From Tilletiopsis washingtonensis (lineage: Eukaryota; Basidiomycota; Exobasidiomycetes; Entylomatales): a DNA stretch of 64,000 nucleotides. Of this stretch, positions 46,818 to 57,340 are shown piece by piece. The position numbers and the translations under genes are program-made. Below the pieces are notes generated by a model. The model had not been told where the DNA came from and did no database searches. It saw only the letters and a list, made by a program, of their open reading frames with translations. The stretch is taken from NCBI RefSeq assembly GCF_003144115.1, contig NW_020312010.1, positions 194,428 to 258,427 on the forward strand. Direction: 5' to 3'. Position 1 is the stretch's first letter, and every line of letters begins with the position of its first letter.

Positions 46818-49198
46818 CTACGCCAGCATCTCCTTGTACACGGCATTCTCCGTCTCCTCGACATACGTGTACCCGAGCTCGTGCAGGAATGCATCGAACG
46901 CCTCGCTCTGGTCGCCGCTGCCGTCCTCGTTGGGCGGCGGCACCTGGATGGCGCACAGCACCTTGCTCGTGTCCGAGCCGTGGTTGCGGTAGTGGAAGAG
47001 CGTAATGTTCCAGCCGGCGTGCAGCGTGTCGAGGAAGCGCTTGAGCGCGCCGGGGCGCTCGGGAAAGACTGAGGGGAAAGAGATCAGCAGGAGGGACGGG
47101 GAGAAGGTGCGGTGAATGCAGGCCTTTGTGCATGGGGCAAGGCTACAGCTCGTGCTCTGCCCACCGCTTCCAGCCGCACATCGTCCCCTCTCTCTCGGCG
47201 CTGGATGTTTTGCCACTCACTGAACTGGAACAGCCTCTCTCCTTGCACCGGCTTGCCGCACCGGCCGCCGACCATGTATCTCGCGTGGCTCTTTGCCATT
47301 TCATTGTCGCTGATGTCGCGCACGCGCATGCCGTCGGCCTCGATGGCCTTCAGGATGCCCGCCAGTTCTTGCTGTCTTGCTTGGCTCTGCGCCACCACTG
47401 CCGGCTCCGCAGGTGCAGTTGGCGCGGCCGGCGCCGGCGGAAGAACCGTGTCGCCATTTGCGCCATTGCGCCCGCGAGGCGCGGGAGAAGGTGCACGACC
47501 GGGTGTGCCGAGACCAGCGGTCTGTGCTTGCGTGAGCACGGGAGCTTGAGGCACAGGCATGGCGCCTTGAGGAGCACCGTGAAGCATGAAGGAGAGATAG
47601 ATGTGCGCGCGATCCGAGTTGTCCATGCGGTACGAGAACTCGGTGACGCTGCGTGGGTGGATGTGCGAGTAGAGCTTGAGGAAGCTGCTCGGTAGCCTCA
47701 GCGATGTGCCTGACGCCGGAATGCCCTCTCAAGGCTAGAGCGACTCACCTGCCACGCTCCTCCGGAATGTCGACCATCAGCAGCACCTCCTTCTGATCGC
47801 CAAGCTCGGCGCGCTCGGCGACGAAGCGCAGGCGCGAAAAGTTCATGTTGGCGCCGCTGACGATGGCGGCAAAGCGCTTGCCGCTGCCGTGCAGGCCATT
47901 GAGGGCGACGTAGCGCTTCAGGCCTGCCACTGCCAGAGCACCGGCTGGCTCGGGGACGGAGCGAGTGTCTATGCAAATGGAGGCTCAGCATGGCACTGCA
48001 GCTACTACGCCCCGCTCGCCAACTCACCCTCGAAGACATCACGGATCGCAGCGCAGATCTCATCCGTGTCCACCCTCACAATGGCATCGACCGTCTCTGC
48101 ACATACTCTGTACGTCTCCTCTCCAATCAGACGCACTGCCGTTCCGTCCGCAAACGTGCCCACTTCCTTCAGCTCCACTCTCTCTCCCTTCTCCAAGCTT
48201 CTCGCCAGCGCATCGCCGTCGTACGTCTCGACGCCAATCACTTTGACGTGCGGCGGTGCGATGCGCTTGATGTATGATGCGATGCCGGCGAGTAGACCTC
48301 CGCCGCCTACGCAGACGAAGACGGCGTCGAGCTGAGACATGTCCGTCTGGCGGCAGAGCTCGACGCCTACTGTGCCTTGGCCCGCGATGATGAGAGGATG
48401 GTCGAATGGCGGGATGAGAGTCAGGCCGTAGGCGGCTGCCAAGCGGCGGCACTCGGCTTGTGCGGAATCGAAGTCAACGCCGTGCAAGACGACCTTGGCG
48501 CCGAGGCGACGGACGGCGGAGACTTTGATTTCGGGCGTGCCCATGGGCATGACGATGGTGCACGGAATGGAGAGATGCAGGCCGGAGAGGGCAACGCCCT
48601 GGGCGTGGTTGCCTGTGGAAGAGAATGAGCAGGCTGCAGCGAGGACTTGGACGTTGGGGGCCTGGCGGAACGTTGGGGCACGCCGGTGCGAGGACAGCTG
48701 CTCTGTTGCGACATCGATGTCGACAGTCCGGCCCGTCGCTCAGCGCTATCACTTCGCCTTTTGAGCCACTTTGACACAGGGACGAGCGCTTCGCGCCGCG
48801 TCTGCCTGGCTCCAGCCGCCCTGCCCTTGCTCTTCACACTCACCAGCGCTGCACGCAATGACGCCCTTCCACTTCTGCTCGCCCTGCAGTCCGCGCATCA
48901 TGTTGTATGCGCCGCGGATCTTGAAGCTAAACACATGCGGCTGCTGGTCCTCGCGCTTCATGAGCACGCTGCAGCCGAGGCGCGCACTCAGGCTCGTGGC
49001 GGGCGTGAGGGGCGTCGACTTGACGAGATCGTAGATGTCGGCCGAGAGACTGAGCCGCAGATAGTCGGGCGTCCCGTCGGGAAGCACGAGGTGAGGTGGG
49101 AGAGCGTAGGACGCCTGCTTGCCGGCTTCCTGCACGGCAGGCTTGGGGAAGGGGCCCGGCACCCAGGCGGGCACGGACTGGGAAGAGGAGGACGACAT
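46818..49198 (-). CDS. Threonine deaminase (threonine dehydratase), biosynthetic
   Basis: The PLP enzyme converting threonine to 2-oxobutyrate, the first committed step of isoleucine synthesis, normally mitochondrial and feedback-inhibited by isoleucine. Five exons (49198-48844, 48612-48028, 47968-47749, 47696-47221, 47068-46818) give 628 residues. PLP Lys92 lies in [26 protein letters not shown] and the Gly-rich [11 protein letters not shown] bind the cofactor. Two C-terminal ACT-like regulatory domains follow ([39 protein letters not shown]). The first carries an unusual ~55-residue Pro/Ala/Gly insert near residues 424-478. The first ATG gives no presequence, but the in-frame leader before it does look like one (see findings). 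Confidence 0.93.
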
Positions 49199-50013
49199 GG
49201 CTACGCGCTGTGTCGTGCGCGTGCAACAAGCACTTGGGCGCTGCGAGGTGCAAAGGGCGCACTTGCGAAGCACGAGAAGCGAAGATCAAGGATGCGAGCT
49301 CAAGAAGAGGGACGTGGGTGAGGGAGGTGGAGGTGGTGAAGCACGAGGAACGCCAAGCCGAGTCAGGAAGGTGGAGAGAAGCAAGCGGGGCGCGCGCGAC
49401 TCGGCAAATTGCGGCGTCACGCGCCCCCGAGTCTTAGTCGGAGTTTAGCCGCGGCTGGGGCCGGCTAAGCCCAACCCACCGCCATGTGCAGCACCGCACT
49501 CTTCCTTCCATCTACCTCCACGATCAGCTTGGCGAGCACACACATGGTGCTCGACGATGCTGTCTGGCAGGTCAGAGGAGCAAGCACAACGCAGCGATGA
49601 GAGGAGCAATCTGCTAGGGTCCACCGCGGCACCGGCCGAGCGTGTAGCTCCCAGCGCAGCGCCGGAGGTCTCCCAGCTCTCGTGTCCGCAGCCCAGGGCA
49701 CTCGATGCTGCGCTCTGCTGCTGCTTCTCGCTGTCGCGTGAATTTCGCTGCCAAACCGACACGCAGTAGAGATGAGGTGTGCTTGATGCCACGCCGTCGA
49801 GACGGGGTGACTCGGGGATCTTGGTCAGCGGCGCGGCGGCGGTGCCCGAGTTCCTTGCGGCCGGAAGATCTGGCGGCGGCGGCGGGAGCGTGGCTTGATG
49901 ATTTGAAAGCACGGCGCTGACTCCACCTGCCTCCGCACCACCACACCTCATCAGCTCGCCACCGCGCTCTCTCTCCTCCAACCTCGCACACATCCCTTCC
50001 TGATCTCTCAGTT
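49199..50013. promoter_or_regulatory. Divergent region, ILV1 / BNA4
   Basis: About 815 bp between divergent starts. The ILV1-proximal ~90 bp is an open, in-frame, ATG-free leader. No recognised binding sites and no extra gene. Confidence 0.5.
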
Positions 50014-51811
50014 ATGCCGTCTGCGGCCGTCGTCGGTGGTGGGCCCGTCGGCTGCCTCGCCGCGCTCGGCCTCGCGCACCGCGGCTTTGCCGTGACGATC
50101 TACGAGTCGCGCCCGGCGCCGATCAGCAGCAGTAACGGCAGCGCTGCCGGGCCCTCGGGGTCGACCGCACGTGCACGCAGCATTAATCTCGCCATTTCCA
50201 CGCGCGGCATCAGCGGCCTGCGTGCCGTGGCGCCGGCGCTGCCGGGCAAGATGGACCTCGCAGACATGGTCCTTGACGGCGCCGTGCCGATGCGCGCACG
50301 CATGATCCACACGGGCCACGAGCAGAACAGCCAGGCGTACAGCGCTGATGGCGAGGTGCGTGCGATCCAGGGCAACCTTCAGCGGATGCGCGGCTGACAC
50401 AGCGCGTGGGTGCTCAGTGCATCAACTCTGTCTCTCGCACACACCTCAACGACTTGCTGCTGCAGCAGGCCGAGAGTCACCCTTCAGTCACCGTCTGCTA
50501 TGGGCACAGACTCAAGCGCGCAGACTTTGACAAGGGCGAAAAGGCGCGCAAGGGCAAGGCGCCGGCGGACGCAGAGGGCGAGTGCGAGCTGATGTTTGGC
50601 GTGGACGGGCAAGAGAGGTGAGTCTCACGCTCGAGCGGCGTCATCGCAGCTTGGCACACCTCAGATGCAGCACTGACGATAGCACAGCCCTTCCGTCGTC
50701 TCTGCCGACCTCGTGCTCGGCTGCGACGGCATCAACTCTGCCGTGCGCGACCAGCTGGCACGCACGATCAGTTTCGACTTTGCGCGCAGCTACATCGACT
50801 CGCTCTACGTCGAGCTCTCCATGCCCGCCAAGCTCGACGCTGCCGGACAGCCCGACTTTGCGCTGGATCCGCACCACCTGCACATCTGGCCGCGGCACGA
50901 CTACATGCTCATTGCGCTGCCGAATCCAGATCACACCTTTACCTGCACGCTGTTCGCGCCAGCCGGCATCTTCGAGGAGCACCTCAGCGGGAGGGAGAAG
51001 ACCCTTGCCTTTTTCGAGGACAAGTTCCCCGATGCGCTACCCCTCATGGGCCGCGATGCCGTGGCGCGCGACATTGCGGAGCGGCGGCCAAGCCCGCTCG
51101 CCAGCGTGCGATGCCGGCCGTACCACTACAAGGGCCGCGTGCTGCTGCTGGGCGACAGCTCGCATGCCATGCTGCCCTTCTACGGCCAAGGCCTCAATTG
51201 CGGCTTTGAGGATGTGCGCGTGCTGCTCGAGCTCATCGATCGGCACGCCGAAGAAGAAGAGATGCCGCGGCCGACTGCGCCAGCGCCGACCTCGCGCACG
51301 CACAGCCGCTCCGACAGCGGCGTGTCCATGTCGAGCAGGGCGCCATCGCCGCGCGCCTTGAAGCCTCACGCCGTGTCTGGCGCGCATCCGAGCACGCAGG
51401 CGCTGGAGCGAGCCTTGGCAGAGTACAGTGCCACGCGGCACGACGATCTGGTGGCCATCTGTGATCTGGCACAGAACAACTACTACGAGATGTGCAGTCG
51501 CGGTGAGTCCTGCCCTCTCGCCCATCGCTCTGCGCCCCTGCTCATCGGCTTGCCCATCAGTCGTCTCGCGCACCTATCTCCTGCGCAAGCACTTCGACAC
51601 GCTCCTCATGCGCGTCCTGCCCGCCGGCTGGTGGAGCAGTCTCTACGCGATGGTCACGTTCTCCAACCTCGGCTATGCGGCTGTCATGCGTCGCGAGGAA
51701 CGACAGCGCAGGATCGTCAGCAATGTTGCCATTGCCTCAGGCGTGGGGCTCGCGGCTGCTGCTGGCGTTGGCCTCGCTCGCGCAAGTCGTTTCTGGGCTC
51801 AGCGTGCCTGA
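50014..51811 (+). CDS. Kynurenine 3-monooxygenase
   Basis: An FAD enzyme of the mitochondrial outer membrane that hydroxylates kynurenine to 3-hydroxykynurenine in the tryptophan-to-NAD route. Four exons (50014-50355, 50418-50617, 50688-51502, 51561-51811) give 535 residues. The FAD dinucleotide fold is AAVVGGGPVGCLAALGLA; the GD motif is GDSSHAMLPFYGQGLNCGFE; VLGCDGINSAVRDQL and the substrate-side RSINLAISTRG are typical of KMO. The C-terminus has a hydrophobic helix (NVAIASGVGLAAAAGVGLA), matching the membrane anchor of the family. A low-complexity Ser/Pro/Arg insert of about 45-50 residues lies near residues 370-418, after the GD motif. Confidence 0.93.
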
Positions 51812-54800
51812 GAGGAGCTAGACGCAGCTGCATCGCCTCTTCGCTCGTCAGCCGTCCGGACCCGCTACGCGCCGCATCACCTCTCGCCTCCATGACTCCG
51901 AAGCGTCTTCCACCTCCATAGTCTCAAGCGATACCTCTCTAATGATCAGCTCATTATCACGCTACTCTGTTCGGTGGTGCGACGCTGCGCTCGTCTCAAG
52001 GCGGGCGAGAGAAGCGACGAACAGCTCTACTGTTGCACCGCCGGCGTAGCTGTCGCCGGCCACGCGGACGACGCCGGCATTAGCCACAGACCGACTCGGA
52101 GAAGGCTGCGTTGGCGTGAGAACAGCGGCTCGCTCAGTTTCCGCCCTCGCCGCCGAGACCTGTTCTTCCCGCCCAGGGGCGTCGCAAAGCCCGTCACCCC
52201 TCTGTTTGTCATGCTGCTCTTCTCACAGGCCTCTCAAAGAGTTGCCGCCTGTTCCATGGCGGCTCCTTCACGCGCCCCTGGACACGTGCTTGCTCTGGAA
52301 AGGCTGCTCGACGACCTGCGATGTCGTGAGAGGCATCGCGGACGGGTGAGGTGGCGGCGGACTGCCTTCAGGCACAGGTCACGCGCGCTGCGTGGCGGCC
52401 CGCCGGCCTAGCTTTTCCGCAAATAGCCCTCACGGGACCTTGGGTGTGCACTCTTGAGCACGCCGGTGAGCGGTGGGGCCGAAAATAGACTTGAGCTAGG
52501 GGCATTCCCGCGCGGGCCGACGTGGCGAAGCATCGTCGCCGTGCGTCGAGCGGCCGCACCCTTGAGGAGCTCTGCCCTGATCGCGATCAGTTGCACAAGC
52601 AGCAAGCTCTGCGCTGAAGCTGACGAATGGAAGCCTTCCGGTGAAGACCAAGTCCAGACGCATCAAGACAACGAGACGAGGCGCGAAGTACTCCGTGCGA
52701 AGCGCGATGGCGAAGCTCCTTCTTTTCCGCAGCTTCCGTCCATCTATCAAGTCAGAGTGCCGCGCTGCTCAGGAGGTGGACGCCTTTTCATGCTGGAGGC
52801 GACCAGTCTGTGCAGCGGCTTTGTCCGCTGCCCGCACAGCGCGTTGTCTCGGAAGGCGCGAGCCGGACAAAGAGGTCCATCTCTCCCTTGCGGGACGGCG
52901 CGGCACGGGCTTCGACTGCGCCTTCTTGCCTGCATGCTGCCTCGCGATGCACTTTACAAGCGCCCGCAAGCCACATTGCCGAAGAGGGGCTGATGCATCC
53001 CCTCAGCGCGGCAGGCGAGAGGGCACAGGGCGTTAACGCTCAGGAGACGGCGGCGAACGCCCGCCGCGTTGAGAGTCGCCGAGAAGTGCTGCGCTCTCAC
53101 TGCTGGACGCTGCGCGCTGGGTGCTGTGCTCCTGATGCCGGCGGCTCGCTGCCTGTCCGACACCGATTTTTGACACAGAAGAAGAGAGCGGCCAGTGCCC
53201 ATCTTTGTGCAGGCGTAGCTGCGTTCGCAGCGGATGCAGAACGGCGGCGTGGAAACGTGCACGTGAGGTGAGCGCAGCTTCCGCACCCTTGTGCTTGATG
53301 ACCTGTCCTCGCAATCGAGATTGGCCGTGCCGTAAAGCGAACGTCTAAGGAGCCGCGGATGAGGGGCCTGGGCCCTCGGGCATCTCTCGCCGCCGTGTCT
53401 GGTGTGGGAGAGGGGCGATAGGAGGCGGCGCCGCAGCGGCGGCGGCGCGGTGGCGCTCATCTTGCCCCCTGAGCAGCGCGGAGGCAAGTGGACGCCGCCG
53501 CGCGTGTGCCTTCGAGAAGCAGCGCGGCAGTGGATCTGCTGGGCGTCCGTGCAGAGGGATGGCAGCAGGAGAGAGGCAGCACAGACCATGCCAATTTGCT
53601 CAGCTTCTGACGATCGGCAGCACAGCACGGCACGTCGCCCCGGTGTGCTCTCCTGGCACACCTCGCGCGCGGCCGGCGTTCTCTCGGTCGCGGACGAGCT
53701 CCTCTGCCCGCATTCCGCCGCTGCAGTCGAGTGCGTGCGGATCGTGGTACCCACGCTGCGCGCTCCAGGCACAGAAGGCGACGGGCAGGCATCGAGAAGG
53801 CGTGACGCCGCCCCTGCCTGCCACCAGCGAAGCACTCTCTGCACCCGCTGGGCGTACACGGCGCGGACAAGGCGCGAGGCGAGACAAAGCGGATGGTCAC
53901 AGCGTGCGACAGCACCGAGTGCATCAGCAGGCCACCAGTCTCTGCTCATCCTCCTTGTCCCACCTGACCGAGGACTGAGGACAATATCAAGGCGGCACTT
54001 CCCTCTCCGCCTCACGCGAGGCGCCCGCTCTTCCCCGCACCCCGCATCCGCGTCGTCGCACCGTCACTCATCTCATCCCAACGCCGCGCCCTGTCGTCGG
54101 CAATCGCTGTGCGAGCTGCAACACAGGACTTTGCGCACTCGAACTCCATCTCAACCCGACCTCGGCCGCTGGACGGATCAAAAGCGACGCACCCAAGATC
54201 GAGACCGCGCGTCATCCGCACCCGCCGCGCGCGCCGCGCTCCGCTGTGAGTGATGAGGCGCAGCGAGCACTGGCTTGTCGAAGCAAAAGATCGGGCTAAG
54301 CGGATGGTCATGCCCCGCAACGCTGGAGCAAGGCGACGCCGATCTGTCCTGGCTGGCTCAGGACTGCGGTGCGGACCGACGAGATCGCAGATGATGAGGC
54401 CGCTCCGCACGGCTTAGGTCGGCGTCACTTGGCTGCGGCGTCACAGATCGTCCGCATGACATGAGCTCTGATGGGCGTACAGATGTCTTGGGGTCCACTT
54501 CCGTGCTTTGGGCGTAGGCAGGAGCTCGCTCGCTCGCAGGTGATGGTCGTGGTGCGGACGTACCACAGCTCGACGAAGCGTGCAGGACAAGTCACGTCAC
54601 TCTACTGCCTGCAGCTGACCATGGATGCCTTTCATTCCGCGCTCTGCAGGCATCCGACACACGACCAGGACCTCCGCTGGGCGGAGCGCGGTACCGTCGA
54701 GAGAGCAACACAGGCGCAGGAGGTGTTTGGACGCAGGCGTCTCAGGTCTCTGGCGCGTCTCCTGGCAGGAGAGGGGCTTGCACGCAGGTGAGTCGTGCTC

Positions 54801-57340
54801 TTCGGCGCCTTGCACGGGTGAAGACGCACATGCCTTTGCGTGCGACGGCGATGTGCACCGTACCGGCTCGCCGTGCGGTGCGGGCTGCGGCTGTGCATCC
54901 CATCCATGCTCCGCCCTCCGCGCGTTGCCGTGAGACAAGAGGCTGCAGCGAGCGGAGCGTGGCCACGAGAGCCGAGCAGCCGTGGAATGCGCTGTGTCTG
55001 CCCTCGGCCGAGGCTGACCGAGATGCTGCTGCGGCCTGGCTGGTTTCTTCCTCGGGGCGAGCCTTCTGCCAGACGCCGACAGCGCCTGGGACGGCAGATG
55101 GAGCTGTCGCTATGCTCCTGCATCTGTCGGCCTCCGCGTAGATGCAATCCAGTTCTCGACGTCGATCGGCAATCAGCATCAGGAGATGCTGCTGCGTGCT
55201 GCTGCTTCTAGCGCATCGCCACAGCGGCAGCTCGCTCGCTCCGCCAGATCTCGCAGCATGGCAGCGTCGGGCAGAAGAGCGCTCCAACCCCGACGCCGCC
55301 TGCCGTCGCCGGGAAGCTCCGCATCCCGTGCGGCGCCTACCCGCGCGCCATGGCGTTGCGGCGGCTCTCGCTGCTGAGCCTCGGCCGCCAGCTTGCTGCG
55401 CTCGCAGTTTTTGCAGGTGGAGCAGACCGACGTAGCTCGCTTTGCATGTAATATGCCGAGCTAGCCTGTCTGCTGACACGCCTGCAGTCATTTCCGACGT
55501 CGCGGGTGTCGAGCGCCGACGCGCCGCGCCGCGTGCTCGTCGACGCGGTAGCGTGCCGAGCCCTCCAGCGTGCCGAGCGCCGAGACGATCTAGCAGCCGG
55601 TGCGCTTGGTACGCCGACGCCACGCCGACGCCCGCCGTCCGGAGCGGCGGACGTCAGCACCACGACACGTCCTTGTGGCTGCGAGCTCGACTTAGGTGCG
55701 TGTCTGTGGGCGAAGCGCGGCGTCCTGTTGCGAGCGAGTTGCCCAGGGATGAGACGCGGCCGGGGCAACCGCCGCGAGACGCGAGATCGCGCCAGCGGCC
55801 AGGGGCAGCGGGCAGCACGCAGCGCAGATCTCCTTCCCTGCACTGCCCGTTCAATCTGCTGCGCTCGTGCTTTGCTGTGCTCTGCTCGCAGCAGGAGATC
55901 GGGTCGAGGCGCGGCCTGTGGTACTGCAGCTGCCGTGGCGAGGCAGACGGCAGCGCGAGCCGAGCCGCTGCACGCTGCGCTGCGAGGTCGTCTGCTGCTG
56001 CGCCGGGCATCGTCGGCGGGGCTCGGCCACCGCCGCCGCAGAAGCGCGGCGGCGGTGCTTCGATGGCATCGGCGCGCCTCGGCTGCGGCTTGGCCCGCCG
56101 CTGCGCGCCGGCGGCTTTGACAGGGCAGATTGCCCTTGGCAGGGCGGGTGCGGGTGCGGCTTACACGGATGAGGTGCCGCAGCTCGTTCGTGGCGCGAGA
56201 GAGGAGCGAAGCGGCGTGCAGCAGCGTGCATGACGGCGGCTCGCAGGCGCAGCAGACGCTGCGCTGCGCTGCCGCATGCGGTTAGTGGGGCCGGCGCGTC
56301 GCGTGGTGGTGGTGGTGCCGCCGCGTTGCTGCTCTTGTGCCTCGCTCGCGCTCTCTGCGCCGCCGCATCTGCGTGCATGCATGAGCGCGACGGCTCTTGA
56401 TGCGCCCGTCGATGCTTCGGTGCGGTGCTTGAACGTTGCTGGCGGCACTGGGCCTGTGCCCGCGTGCGCCGACGTTGCTGCGCGCGGCCGCTTGCGGCGA
56501 CAGCTCCCACGATGTCGCCCAGTGCGGCCGAAGTGACGGCGCCGCTGCGGTGCCAGGTTCGCTGCCAGACCCGCAACGGCGCCGCGGCCGCACCCTGCCG
56601 CCTTCGCGATGCGTGCTTACGCCGGCCGGACGAGCACGCCCGCTCGCTGGCAGACGCAAGCGGCGCGGCGCAGCGAGCGGAGGCGCCGAGTGGCGGGCTC
56701 GCGGCTCGAGGGTGTGCCGCAGCTGCAGCAGCGAGTGGAGGAAGCCAGCTCCCCTCGCTGCGGGCCGCCTGATGCGGCGCGCGCTGCTGCATCTGCGATG
56801 CGTCCGCGGCAAAGGCCTTCGCTGCATGCGTGCGACCCTCGCTGCGAGGCCACACCCTGCGTCTGGCCTCGCCGCGCCCGGCAGCGCAGCACATGCCTCC
56901 CTCTTGCCCGCCAAACCCCTCGGAGGCCGCCGTCCGCCCGTCCGCGTCCGTCGTCGCATGCGTCCGGCTGCAGAGGCGCAGCTCGTCCTTGTCTCACTCT
57001 GCCCACGCCCGCCGTCCGCTCCTTGCTGGCGGCGACGGCCCACTCCGGCGTGTGTGCCTAGACGAGCAGCTGCCTCCTGCTGCCAGCGCTGCCGCATTCG
57101 CCTCGGTATCGCTGCAGGGACCCGCCGCTGACGCTGCCCTTGCCCTGGCCCACTCGCCCCTGCTCCCACCCTCCGGTCTCGCTTGCGCCCTCTCGTCGGT
57201 TTCGTCTCACCCTCCCATCTGACACACGCCCGTTGTTGTTCTCTCCACCACCTCTACCCCCCTCTCGCTGCACCGTCGACTCGCACACCGTTGCGCATAC
57301 CTCACCCTCGGCCACCTCTTCTTCTCTTCTCTGCTCGACC
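51812..57340. other. 5.5-kb gene-free stretch upstream of the Medusa-like gene
   Basis: The largest stretch in the window without a gene. Frames up to about 350 codons occur on both strands, but they are Ala/Arg/Ser/Cys-rich, mutually overlapping, and show no domain or convincing intron. The last ~280 bp is a CT-rich leader with no ATG before the gene start, and the frame stays open there. The section at about 55.2-57.0 kb is extremely GC-rich with GCA/TGC-type low complexity. A short GTG run lies at about 56303. Long regulatory DNA, a long 5' UTR with distal exons or a non-coding RNA are all possible. Confidence 0.4.

Noticed and set aside
52954-54015. 353-codon minus-strand frame in the long gene-free stretch
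   Set aside because: Composition is Arg/Ser/Cys-rich with no domain, and other frames are equally open there.
55851-56894. 347-codon minus-strand frame near 56 kb
   Set aside because: Ala/Arg repeats from GCA/TGC-rich DNA, no ATG-based model, no splice sites of the local type.
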